64,000 nucleotides of DNA from a bacterium. Lineage in GTDB: Bacteria > Zhuqueibacterota > Zhuqueibacteria > Residuimicrobiales > Residuimicrobiaceae. Location of the stretch: assembly GCA_029565685.1 (NCBI GenBank), contig JAKQNR010000006.1, positions 124,001-188,000 of the forward strand. The letters run 5' to 3'. The first letter of the stretch is position 1. Every line of letters starts with the position of its first letter. Position numbers and translations under genes: made by a program. Of the stretch, positions 26,484 through 34,437 are shown piece by piece. The notes below the pieces were generated by a model that saw only the letters and a program-made list of their open reading frames with translations, did not search any database and was not told where the DNA came from.

Positions 26484-26512
26484 AATATAACTTGCAAAAA
26501 AATTGATATCAA
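26484..26512 (-). promoter_or_regulatory. Sigma-70-type promoter of the ECF sigma gene
   Basis: On the minus strand TTGATA (-35, 26507-26512), a 17-nt spacer and TATATT (-10, 26484-26489). Transcription would start near 26477, leaving a leader of about 105 nt before the ATG at 26372. Confidence 0.6.
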
Positions 26513-26591
26513 GTCATTTGTCGTGAAGGGCTGCTACATCCGGAAGTATGAAAAGTTGAGAATGAAAGAGGTTCACTGGATAGATTTGTGG

Positions 26592-26616
26592 GCGCCGGCT
26601 CTGATCGGGCCGGCGC
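26592..26616 (-). terminator. GC-rich hairpin after xylA
   Basis: GCGCCGGC/GCCGGCGC, an 8-bp perfect stem with a 9-nt loop, begins 9 nt after the xylA stop. It has no T-tract on the minus strand, so it may be a 3' stability hairpin rather than a true intrinsic terminator. Confidence 0.45.
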
Positions 26617-26624
26617 AATGAAAA

Positions 26625-27944
26625 TCAGCGGATATAATCGTTGAGGATGTTTTCCAGCATCTCGAGGCGGCCGCTCTTCATCGTCGGCATGCCCTGCTCG
26701 AGGATGTATTTTTCCAGTTCGACAAACCCCACCTTGCCGGCCATGATTTTGGCGCCGATCCCCGAACGATAGCTCTCATACCGTTTGTCGATAAAAGCGC
26801 TCAAGGCTTTATCCTGAATGAGCCGGTGTGCGATCAACAGACCGCGGGCAAAGGCATCCATGCCGCCGATATGGGCGTGAAACAGATCCATTGGGTCGAT
26901 AGAGCTGCGCCGTACATGGGCGTCGAAATTGAGTCCGCCGCTGCCCAGACCGTTCTGCTTGAGGATGATCATCATGGCCATCGTGGTGTTGTAGAGATCG
27001 GTCGGGAACTGATCCGTGTCCCATCCCAGCAACAGGTCGCCGCGATTGGCGTCCACGCTGCCCAGCTTGCCGGCCGCAGAGGCTACGGTCAATTCATGTT
27101 CAAAAGTGTGTTTGGCCAGGGTGGCGTGATTTGCTTCTACGTTGATCTTGAAATAATCGATGAGATCGTACTGGCGCAGAAACGCCAGCGCCGTGGCGGT
27201 ATCGAAATCGTACTGATGCTTGGTCGGCTCGCAGGGCTTGGGCTCGATGAGGAACTGCCCCTTGAAGCCGATCTTTTTAGCATATTCCACCGCCATGTGA
27301 AAAAAACGCGCCATCTGCTCCTGCTCGTGTTTCAGGTCGGTGTTGAGCAGCGATTCATAGCCCTCACGACCGCCCCAGAACACATAGTTTTCACCACCGA
27401 GCGCTTGGGTGGCGTCCAACGCGTTCTTGACCTGCGCCGCAGCCAGGGCGAAGACATGCGCATCCGGATTGGTGGACGCTCCGGAGGTGTAGATGCGATG
27501 GCCGAACAGATTAGCCGTGCCCCAGAGCAGTTTCACACCCGTCTGCTTTTGCAGAACCTTGGCATGATCCACCATGATCTGCAGGTTCTTGCACGATTGG
27601 GCAAAGGTCTCCCCTGCCGGAGCGATGTCGCGGTCGTGAAAGCAGTAATAGTCGACGCCCAGTTTTTGAAAAAATTCAAAAGCAGCGTCCATGGTGTGTT
27701 TGGCGCGATCGATGGGATCGCCGGCAGCATTCCAGGGCCGGTCATAGCTCGCTCCGCCGAACATGTCCGCGCCGTCGGCCATCATGGTGTGCCAATAGGC
27801 CACGGCAAAACGCAGATGCGCAGCCATGGTCTTGCGGCCGACCCGTGCGTTTTTATCATAATACTTGAACGCCAGCGGATTCTTGGAATCCTTGCCCTCA
27901 AAAGGAATGGGAGCAGTGATTTTGGGGAAATACATTTTTCTCAT
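26625..27944 (-). CDS. xylA: Xylose isomerase
   Basis: 439 residues, the full length of class II xylose isomerases. Metal and substrate motifs are intact: CFHDRDIAPAGET (catalytic His), LLWGTANLFGH, YVFWGGREGYE, LIEPKPCEPTKHQYD, NVEANHATLAKHTFEHEL (metal Glu/His) and VDANRGDLLLGWDTDQFPTD (metal Asp residues). It interconverts D-xylose and D-xylulose in the cytoplasm. No xylulokinase or xylose transporter lies beside it. It is transcribed toward the FecI locus, with its own promoter and a palindromic operator upstream, so sugar-responsive repression is plausible. Confidence 0.97.
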   Translation of the reverse strand: MRKMYFPKITAPIPFEGKDSKNPLAFKYYDKNARVGRKTMAAHLRFAVAYWHTMMADGADMFGGASYDRPWNAAGDPIDRAKHTMDAAFEFFQKLGVDYYCFHDRDIAPAGETFAQSCKNLQIMVDHAKVLQKQTGVKLLWGTANLFGHRIYTSGASTNPDAHVFALAAAQVKNALDATQALGGENYVFWGGREGYESLLNTDLKHEQEQMARFFHMAVEYAKKIGFKGQFLIEPKPCEPTKHQYDFDTATALAFLRQYDLIDYFKINVEANHATLAKHTFEHELTVASAAGKLGSVDANRGDLLLGWDTDQFPTDLYNTTMAMMIILKQNGLGSGGLNFDAHVRRSSIDPMDLFHAHIGGMDAFARGLLIAHRLIQDKALSAFIDKRYESYRSGIGAKIMAGKVGFVELEKYILEQGMPTMKSGRLEMLENILNDYIR

Positions 27945-28008
27945 GGCCGAGTCCCTGCGTTAATGAATGTTTAAAAATCGAACAGATCGCTGCCAAGAAC
28001 GGTCGAAA

Positions 28009-28026
28009 AACAAAGGATCCTTTGTT
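28009..28026. promoter_or_regulatory. 18-bp perfect palindrome, candidate repressor operator for xylA
   Basis: AACAAAGGATCCTTTGTT lies just downstream of the predicted xylA transcription start (about 28041) and 65 nt before the coding region. A second inverted repeat, GTTCAA-tttTAT-TTGAAC (28024-28041), overlaps its edge. Position and symmetry fit a LacI/ROK-type roadblock operator; the regulator is not in the window. Confidence 0.55.
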
Positions 28027-28047
28027 CAATTTTATTTGAACCGTTTT

Positions 28048-28076
28048 AGAATAATGAATTTAAACTAAAAAGTCAA
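28048..28076 (-). promoter_or_regulatory. Sigma-70-type promoter of xylA
   Basis: On the minus strand TTGACT (-35, 28071-28076), a 17-nt AT-rich spacer and TATTCT (-10, 28048-28053). The predicted start near 28041 is immediately upstream of the palindromic operator. Confidence 0.6.
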
Positions 28077-28192
28077 GGGAAAACGGAACTTGACGCAGCC
28101 TGAACACTCATTCCTCTCACAGCAGCAGGTCTGTTTCCGCCAAAGATGCAAGCACCTTAGAGCCAACGCCGCTCGTTCAAAGCGGCTGATCA

Positions 28193-28558
28193 TCAGTCTG
28201 CACGATCGCCCTTCTGGCCTGGACGCCATGCCGCCTCAGGCCTTTCCACATATTGCAGCAGCTCGACCGGTGCGCCGGATTCGGTTATGAATGCCACCAC
28301 AACGCCGGCAGATGGACTGTTAGGCGCGATCAGTATTTCATGTCCAGCGATTTCAGCCGCGAGATCATCCACCGCAAAAGCTACATGAGGGACTGTCTTG
28401 ACAAGCTCAGGCAGATGGCATGACGGTCCATACCGCATCCACTGAATGCCGAACGAACTTTTCTTCTCGTCGGTGCAGTAAAGGTCGAACAGTTCAAGAT
28501 AGGTTTCTCCAGGCTGCGGCACGGCGGTCGGAATTCCAATATGATGATATCGCCTCAA
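28193..28558 (-). CDS. VOC (glyoxalase/bleomycin-resistance/dioxygenase) superfamily protein
   Basis: 121 residues with a TTG start supported by AAGGA 8 nt upstream. The family pattern is one VOC module pair: HHIGIPTAVPQPGETYLE at the N-terminus, VPHVAFAVDDLAAEIAGHEI in the middle and APVELLQYV at the end, with a metal-type Glu in PVELLQY. The short length means a dimer would form the active site. Substrate cannot be inferred. It lies 160 nt after the M16 gene and beyond its terminator, so it is probably transcribed separately. Confidence 0.75.
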   Translation of the reverse strand: MRRYHHIGIPTAVPQPGETYLELFDLYCTDEKKSSFGIQWMRYGPSCHLPELVKTVPHVAFAVDDLAAEIAGHEILIAPNSPSAGVVVAFITESGAPVELLQYVERPEAAWRPGQKGDRAD

Positions 28559-28665
28559 TGTTCTGTCCTTTCAGGATGACTCGCGCAGATAATAGGCAAC
28601 AGTCGCGAACGCCAGCGAGGCGCTGCCCCTCTCTTTTTGGCGACATCCTTGCGCTGCAAACGGTG

Positions 28666-28702
28666 AAAAAAACGCCCGGCGTCTTCATCGCGCAGGGCGT
28701 TT
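28666..28702 (-). terminator. Intrinsic terminator of the M16 gene
   Basis: On the minus strand AAACGCCC, a loop of about 17 nt that can pair further, then GGGCGTTTTTTT. The stem begins 16 nt after the M16 stop at 28718 and is followed by a clear T-run. Confidence 0.75.
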
Positions 28703-28717
28703 GGAATTCCGTATGAA

Positions 28718-30838
28718 TCACTTTTCGAACAGCGTCGGATCCACAGGACCGTTGATGACGACTGAGAGGACGGTGCTTTCCGACGCCTTGGCCCCTTTGT
28801 CAAACCCCAATGTTTTCCACGCCATTTGAATCCCGTCGACATCGCGATAATCTTCGTAGCGCTCCTCAACTTCGGTCGGACCCTGCTGGCTGATGGTCGT
28901 GTATCTGATTGCCAGCGGCAGAAAGGTGGACTTGTCGATGAACAGGCGATAATTCAAAGACCCCTTGGAGACGATCACCTCCTGAACGGGCTTGTCCTGG
29001 AACAGGGTTTCGCCAACCCATTGTGCCTGGATCTCGTCGACCTGCCTGGCCAACATTAGAGGATCGCGAAACAGATTTTCAATCATGTTCTGTTTGATCG
29101 GTTCTGGGGCGGGCATGCTGCCCTGCGGCGCCACGAGAATTCCCTTTTCGCCGTTAAGGATCATTTTGATCTGACCCTGCGGCATAACAAGAACGCTGCA
29201 ACTCTTATCCGGAAAAGCGATGGTGGTTTTGGCATCCAGCGACATCTCGCCCATCGGCGTTGTCTGGAGCAGCTTGGCCGTATACTCGATGGTTTGCACC
29301 GCAGCCAGTTTTTCCGCTCCTCCCATGGCCGACAACATCCGCCGGATCGCCGATCGCCCCTGATCTTTGGCTTCTGCGCTGGCCACAGGCACAGCCGCGG
29401 CGCCGGGCGCCGGAATAGTGATGTCGATTTCATTGACCGGGCCGAGTGTGCTTAAAGGCTCGCCGAATTCAGCCGGATTGCCCACCACCAGGATCTGCAC
29501 CTCCTCAGGCCGCAGATATTTTTGCGCAACCCGCTGCACATCCGCCACCGTCACCCTCTCGATCTGCCCACGCAGCCTCTGCAAATAGTCGAGCGGCAGA
29601 CCGTAATAGGCGCAGCTCGCCATACGGCCGACCACCTCGTCCTTGCTGTCAAAATTAAAGACATAGGCGTTGAGCCAACTCTCGCGGGCGATGTTCAGCT
29701 CGGTTTCACTGACCGGCTCGGCCGCCATCAGCCGCATCTCGCGCAGCATCGAGTTGATCGCCTCGACCGTGCGCTCCGACTTGGTCTGCAGCTGCATGTA
29801 AAAGACGCCGGGATAGAGGGTGTTGGCGCCGTAAGCCCCAGAGACGTTGTAGGCCAGCCCCTCGGTGGCGCGCAAGCGGTTGAAGAGCCGGCTGGAGAAA
29901 CCGCCGCTCAAAATCTCGTTCATCATCACCAGGGCCGCCTCGTCCGGGGTGTTCTTGAGACCGCCGATGTGGCCGAGCCAGATGCTGCTCTGGTTGAGGT
30001 CGCTTTTGCGGACCAGGTTGACCGACTTGCGGAAGGCATACTCCACCTGAGGGGCTTTGGGCAAGGGGTCAGCGCCGCTCTGCCAGCCCTCGAAGGTCTT
30101 GCGCAGCTTTTTCAGCATCTCTGCGGTTTTGAAATCACCCCAGACCGCCAGCACCATGCCTTTGGGCTGGACGTACTGCTTGTGGAAGGCGATGAGATCG
30201 TCGCGGGTGATCGCGTCGATGGTGGCGTATTCTTCATCGCGGGCGTAGGGTGAATCGGCGCCATAGATTAATTGGGTGTACTCGCGCCGGGCGATCCCGC
30301 TGACATCGTCGTTGCGCCGTGAGATGGCGCTTTTGCACTCGATTTTTGCCAGGTCGATCTTTTCAGGTGGAAAGGCCGGGTTTCGCAATATATCGTTGTA
30401 GATGGCCAGCACCTTGTCGAAATGCTCCTTAAGGGTCGACAAACTGGCGCTGCCCTCGAGGGCACTGATGCCGGTCTCCACCGAGGCGGCGATTTTTTCC
30501 AACTCCTCATCCACCCGGTCCCCCGGCATGGTCAGGCTGCCGCCGGTGCGCATTACCATGCCGGTGATGCCGGCCAAGCCGACCTTGTCCGCCGGCTCCC
30601 ACACCGATCCGGCGACGAAACGCGCCTCCATGCGAATGAAGGGCAGTTCATGATCCTCCAGCAGAAAGAGCCGGATGCCGTTATTCAAGGTCACCTGTTT
30701 GGGCTGCGGGATGGAAACATCATTGAGTTTTCCATACTGCAGTTCCTTGTAGTGCTTTTGGCCGGAGACGAGTGGGGCCAGGCTGAAAATCATGGCGAAG
30801 AGAATCCGCCCTGTCATCATGATGGTTGTTCTTTTCAT
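28718..30838 (-). CDS. Non-catalytic M16-family (pitrilysin-like) peptidase subunit with LolA-like C-terminal domain
   Basis: 706 residues from the ATG at 30838 (AAAGGGAACAGGA upstream; signal ILFAMIFSLAPLVSGQ). Two M16 modules are evident: KQVTLNNGIRLFLLEDHELP, FVAGSVWEPADKVGLAG, ALEGSASLSTLKEHFD; then DLNQSSIWLGHIGG, GGFSSRLFNRLRATEGLAYN and VQRVAQKYLRPEEVQILVVG. At the place where active members have HxxEH the sequence is GLAGITGMVM, so the zinc ligands and catalytic Glu are absent. The last 200 residues (from about 505) resemble the MlaC/LolA-like domain often found at the end of such proteins (GEMSLDAKTTIAFPDKS, YRLFIDKSTFLPLAIRY). Such subunits normally pair with a catalytic M16 partner encoded upstream; here that partner is only a fragment. 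Confidence 0.85.
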   Translation of the reverse strand: MKRTTIMMTGRILFAMIFSLAPLVSGQKHYKELQYGKLNDVSIPQPKQVTLNNGIRLFLLEDHELPFIRMEARFVAGSVWEPADKVGLAGITGMVMRTGGSLTMPGDRVDEELEKIAASVETGISALEGSASLSTLKEHFDKVLAIYNDILRNPAFPPEKIDLAKIECKSAISRRNDDVSGIARREYTQLIYGADSPYARDEEYATIDAITRDDLIAFHKQYVQPKGMVLAVWGDFKTAEMLKKLRKTFEGWQSGADPLPKAPQVEYAFRKSVNLVRKSDLNQSSIWLGHIGGLKNTPDEAALVMMNEILSGGFSSRLFNRLRATEGLAYNVSGAYGANTLYPGVFYMQLQTKSERTVEAINSMLREMRLMAAEPVSETELNIARESWLNAYVFNFDSKDEVVGRMASCAYYGLPLDYLQRLRGQIERVTVADVQRVAQKYLRPEEVQILVVGNPAEFGEPLSTLGPVNEIDITIPAPGAAAVPVASAEAKDQGRSAIRRMLSAMGGAEKLAAVQTIEYTAKLLQTTPMGEMSLDAKTTIAFPDKSCSVLVMPQGQIKMILNGEKGILVAPQGSMPAPEPIKQNMIENLFRDPLMLARQVDEIQAQWVGETLFQDKPVQEVIVSKGSLNYRLFIDKSTFLPLAIRYTTISQQGPTEVEERYEDYRDVDGIQMAWKTLGFDKGAKASESTVLSVVINGPVDPTLFEK

Positions 30839-30851
30839 TCCTGTTCCCTTT

Positions 30852-31265
30852 CTAGTCAGCTTTGGTCGGGGGTACGATGACCGCCACTGTGCTGTTGCGT
30901 TTGGCAAAAATCTGCGCAGCGACGCGCTGAATGTCCGCAGCTTGAATGGCCTCGATTTTATCGACGCGGGTGAACATTTGTCGATAGTCCCCGAAGCGCG
31001 CCTCGGCAGCGGCGAGCTGCTGGGCCAAGCCGCTGTTGGAGTCGAGCCCTTCGAGAAAGGCGGCCTTGGCGCGTGTCTTAACCCCGGTCAGCTCTTCGGC
31101 TGTCAGCGGCTCTTTCTTGAGCTTCTCCAACTCCTCGACGATGGCCGCCTCGCACTCAGCGGTAGTATGACCCTGCGCCGGCACCGCCAGAAAGAGATAG
31201 AGATTGGCATACTTTTCCGTCAGACCGGAGATCGCCGCAACGACCACGGCGATCTTTTTCTCCAT
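30852..31265 (-). pseudogene. Truncated catalytic M16 peptidase partner (C-terminal fragment only)
   Basis: The 137 codons from EKKIAVVVAAISG to VAVIVPPTKAD match the end of the M16 second module: NLYLFLAVPAQGHTTAECEA, LTAEELTGVKTRAKAAFLEG, LDSNSGLAQQLAAAEARFGD, DIQRVAAQIFAKRNSTVAV. A complete member needs about 300 more N-terminal residues, including the HxxEH zinc site; upstream of about 31265 the frame continues for only 35 unrelated residues. The stop is 13 nt before the start of the intact M16 gene, as expected for the catalytic/non-catalytic pair. I infer a deletion that removed promoter and catalytic half. An assembly error is the alternative explanation. Confidence 0.7.
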
Positions 31266-31712
31266 AAAAATTGAGTGAGGGAATTGGCGGAGCCAGCTGT
31301 GATACGCGGTCAAAAAAGAAATAGTCATTGCAAATTGGCCGCGCCTGTTATCGAGTCGTCTTTTGCTCACGCGCCTTCATCAAAAAACAGTGCGATACGG
31401 TTATTAAGAGACCACGGTTTCATTGGTTTTCATCACTTGTTAAAAATCGGGCAACAGCAAACAGGCGAGCGGCTATAGGACGGGACCGTGCCGGGGCCTT
31501 AAAACGGCCGGAACCGTCAAACCCAGGCGTTCAAGGTGCACAGATGGCGGCCGCAGCAGCTGCACACGGTTTTTGTAAACAGGAACATTTAAGTCTTACG
31601 CTGCAATCGCCGCCTAAACCCGTATAACACGGAATGAGATGCATCGCCCCCTGCAGCAATTTTTAAAACGCCGGCGCGGCAGCAGCAAGTCCCTGCCAGG
31701 CGACGGCAAGGT
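31266..31712. other. Gap with no supported gene
   Basis: About 450 nt between the M16 remnant and the end of the phosphofructokinase gene. Short frames on both strands here have no recognisable content. It contains the breakpoint of the M16 deletion; no transposon ends or direct repeats were evident by eye. Confidence 0.5.
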
Positions 31713-32804
31713 TCAAACGCCCAGCGAAGTGCCCACTGCCTTCGCCACCTCCAACAGCGGATGATCCACCGGCACAGTCCGGGTTCGGCCGCCGATCTCT
31801 TGAATGGGAACCAGGCCGATGGAGTCTCCCTGCAGCGCCACCATCTGGTTTATTTTACCAGCGGCCACAGCGTCTGCCGCTGCCACGCCGAACCGGGTGG
31901 CCAGCAGCCGGTCGTTGGCGGATGGTGATCCGCCGCGCTGCAGATGGCCCAGCACCGTAGCCCGGGTCTCCAGGCCTGTGCACTTTTCAATTTCATCGCC
32001 CAGTTTGAAGGCAACGCCGCCGAGACGGATGGCGTCGGGGCTGTCGGCTACCACGCGGCTCACGGACATCTGTCCGCCTTTGGGCTTGGCGCCTTCCGAG
32101 ATCGCAATGATGCTGAAATTACGGCCGTGATCGCGTCGTTCTCGCACTTTGGCGCAGATGGCGTCAAGATTATATTCAATCTCTGGAATCAGGATGATAT
32201 CCGCGCCTCCGGCGATGCCGGCGGACAGCGTCAGCCAGCCGGCGTAGCGACCCATGATCTCCACCAGCATGATGCGATGATGCGACTGCGCCGTAGTATG
32301 AATGTAGTCAATGGCCATGGCCGCAGTGGACATGGCGGTATCAAAGCCAAAAGTCACGTCAGTACCGTACAGATCGTTGTCAATCGTCTTGGGTACGCCC
32401 ACCACGGCCACGCCCTTTTCGATCAACTGGCGGCAGATGGTCATGGTGCCGTCGCCGCCGATGCAAACCAAGGCGTCCAGGCGATGCCGGTTGATGTTTT
32501 CCAGGGTCTGCGCCGAGACATCCTTTTTGACGATCCGGCCGTCCTGCTTGATCGCATGATTGAAAGGATTGGCCTTGTTCGAAGTGCCGAGGATGGTGCC
32601 GCCCAGCTGCAGAATGCCGGAGGCATCGTCATAGCTCAGAGGCCGGCTGCGGTTTTCGATCAATCCTTCAAAGCCATCCTCAAAGCCGATCACTGGGATG
32701 GCGTGTTTAAGACTCAGCGTCTTCACAACCGCTCGAATCACCGCATTGAGACCGGGGCAATCGCCGCCCCCGGTCAACAGACCGACGCGCTTGATATCTT
32801 TCAT
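31713..32804 (-). CDS. pfkA: 6-phosphofructokinase
   Basis: 363 residues from the ATG at 32804 (AAGGA 9 nt upstream). Motifs: LLTGGGDCPGLNAVIRA (phosphate-binding loop), CIGGDGTMT (residues 115-122), PKTIDNDLYGTDVTFGFDTA (138-157, catalytic Asp), MLVEIMGRYAGWLTLSAG and LGHLQRGGSPSANDRLLA. It phosphorylates fructose 6-phosphate in glycolysis. Gly at the position of E. coli Gly104 points to ATP, while Lys at the position of Gly124 (PKTIDND) is shared with PPi-dependent and group III enzymes. ATP is the more likely donor, not certain. The gene appears monocistronic. Confidence 0.93.
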   Translation of the reverse strand: MKDIKRVGLLTGGGDCPGLNAVIRAVVKTLSLKHAIPVIGFEDGFEGLIENRSRPLSYDDASGILQLGGTILGTSNKANPFNHAIKQDGRIVKKDVSAQTLENINRHRLDALVCIGGDGTMTICRQLIEKGVAVVGVPKTIDNDLYGTDVTFGFDTAMSTAAMAIDYIHTTAQSHHRIMLVEIMGRYAGWLTLSAGIAGGADIILIPEIEYNLDAICAKVRERRDHGRNFSIIAISEGAKPKGGQMSVSRVVADSPDAIRLGGVAFKLGDEIEKCTGLETRATVLGHLQRGGSPSANDRLLATRFGVAAADAVAAGKINQMVALQGDSIGLVPIQEIGGRTRTVPVDHPLLEVAKAVGTSLGV

Positions 32805-32999
32805 GCATTTATTCCTTTTATGAATTCCATCCATCTATCCTATGCTAAAAATGTATGAAATGTAATCTAGAAAAACCAGTATTTTCAGGGTAAAGCCGGC
32901 CGGCACTGTGCGGTTGTGACGGGGCGCACCAGCCGGTGGCAAAGCTCGGTTTCATCCAGCCGAGCCCGGCATAAACCCTCGGATGGAAAAAATTAACGA

Positions 33000-33058
33000 T
33001 TGATATTTAGCATGACAATCTCTATTATAAGATGGTGCTTGGCGCCCATCGGCGCCAA
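33000..33058 (+). promoter_or_regulatory. Sigma-70-type promoter and 5' hairpin upstream of dodecin
   Basis: TTGATA (33000-33005), a 17-nt spacer, TATTAT (33023-33028), then immediately at the predicted transcript start a perfect hairpin TTGGCGCC-catc-GGCGCCAA (33039-33058). The leader to the dodecin ATG would be about 175 nt. The hairpin could protect the 5' end of the mRNA. The rest of the 32805-33210 gap holds no recognisable gene. Confidence 0.5.
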
Positions 33059-33210
33059 TAAAAATCGTCGGGTTTAACACCAGCAAGCGATGACCGATCC
33101 GATCCATCATAAGAACAGGCTGCGTGAAATGCGCAACCACTTCGACTATTAGCCTAACGGCGTTTTAGATCCATTTTCAATCATTCATTCACTAAATCAA
33201 GGAGACAACC

Positions 33211-33432
33211 ATGAGCATCGCCAAAGTCACAGAGATCATCTCTTCCTCACCCAAAAGCTTCAAGGATGCCGTCGAGCAGGGCATCGCCCGGGCGAACAAA
33301 ACGCTGGAAAACGTAACCGGCGCCTGGATCAAGGATCAAAAAGTGGAGGTGGTGAAAGGCAAAATCACGCAATATCGCGTTGTTATGAGGATCACATTTG
33401 TGTTGAAGGACTTGAAAGCGAATGAAAAATAA
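33211..33432 (+). CDS. Dodecin (flavin-binding dodecamer protein)
   Basis: 73 residues, the usual length. It matches the dodecin family from end to end: VTEIISSSPKSFKDAVEQGI, ARANKTLENVTGAWIKDQKV and a beta-strand end YRVVMRITFVLK, including the Trp of GAWIKDQ that stacks against flavin in studied dodecins. Dodecins form hollow dodecamers that store or buffer riboflavin, FMN or lumichrome. AAGGAG precedes the ATG by 8 nt. It stands alone between pfkA and a hairpin. Confidence 0.92.
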   Translation: MSIAKVTEIISSSPKSFKDAVEQGIARANKTLENVTGAWIKDQKVEVVKGKITQYRVVMRITFVLKDLKANEK

Positions 33433-33476
33433 AAGGAAATAACGAAGACCATATCCATCGCAATTTAATAAAGGCG

Positions 33477-33510
33477 CGGTCCCAACCGAATGATATGCCG
33501 GTTGGGACCG
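33477..33510 (+). terminator. Strong hairpin after dodecin
   Basis: CGGTCCCAACCG/CGGTTGGGACCG, a 12-bp perfect stem with a 10-nt loop, 44 nt after the dodecin stop. The following sequence (TTCCGTTAG) is only moderately T-rich, so termination efficiency is uncertain. Confidence 0.55.
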
Positions 33511-33690
33511 TTCCGTTAGAGCTGCCGATTCCAATGAAAATTTTACTTCATACAGTCGGCCGCGGCATCTCAGCACCGGACTTGAACTTCAAGGGCTGAT
33601 CGCCTACGCAAGGGCACTGCTCAGCCGCCTGTCTTCTCAGCCGTCTTGTCACATGCCTTGTGGCTGCAGCAGTCGCAAACCGAATCGAAC

Positions 33691-34224
33691 TTATCTGAAC
33701 ACCATCCGGCTCTCCGGAGACTCGACGTAATCGATGGTGTGTCCATGCACCCATTGGCCGTTTTGTTTGAATTCAGAAACTGTGTGCATTCGGCCGTCCG
33801 GCAGAAACTGGCTGGTGCTGCGGACCTCGGTGATGCCATGGGCGTTGTTGGTCACCATTTCATGGCTCACCCACTTGTCTACCTCCAGATGCATGGTGCC
33901 GTTGGTAAAGAATCCCGCAGTGGTAAAGTAGTAATAGACCAGGCATCGCCGTGCTTTGTCCCAGAAGAGAATGGTCTCTCCACCGTATTCGCCGTCATTG
34001 ACCGAGTGCAGCATACGGATCGCCTGACCGTTGAGAATGCGTTCCCAGCGGGCGATATCCTGCATAGGCGGTTGACCTGGCGCCTGAGCAAAACGGCCTA
34101 TATAGGTTTTGTTCAGGTAGGGCTTAAACGGCCGCAGATGCTCGTTCAAGCTGTCAGGTTCCGTGTTCACCTGGCCGGCCGCCAGGCTCGCTGATATCAA
34201 CAAAGCGGTTAGTAATGGTTTCAT
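33691..34224 (-). CDS. Exported protein of unknown function
   Basis: 177 residues with a signal peptide (MKPLLTALLISASLAAGQ) and GGAG before the ATG. The mature protein is a single small, probably beta-rich domain: FKPYLNKTYIGRF, MQDIARWERILNGQAIRML, GGETILFWDKARRCLVYYYF, GTMHLEVDKWVSHEMVTNN and QFLPDGRMHTVSEFKQNGQW. The layout resembles small lipocalin/DUF1579-like secreted domains, but I cannot assign a family. No lipobox. It is convergent with dodecin and divergent from the polysaccharide operon. Confidence 0.75.
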   Translation of the reverse strand: MKPLLTALLISASLAAGQVNTEPDSLNEHLRPFKPYLNKTYIGRFAQAPGQPPMQDIARWERILNGQAIRMLHSVNDGEYGGETILFWDKARRCLVYYYFTTAGFFTNGTMHLEVDKWVSHEMVTNNAHGITEVRSTSQFLPDGRMHTVSEFKQNGQWVHGHTIDYVESPESRMVFR

Positions 34225-34437
34225 CTTCGCTCCAAGGTTTTATGGATACTGTTCATTTAACAACACGTACAGACCGCGTTTTATTCACAGCCATCGCCCC
34301 ACGACGATCTAATCAGGCTGAAAAGATTGGGGAAAAAAGAACCGTCGTCGCTATTGCCCGAACTGGCCCATGACCATTTAATCCTTGCAGAATTGTTCAT
34401 ATATCACTAAATTTTTTCAGATTATCGGAGGATCCTT

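Noticed and set aside
28690-28869. Short overlapping frames around the M16 terminator
   Set aside because: They are fragments in the wrong frame of the M16 C-terminus and the terminator stem.
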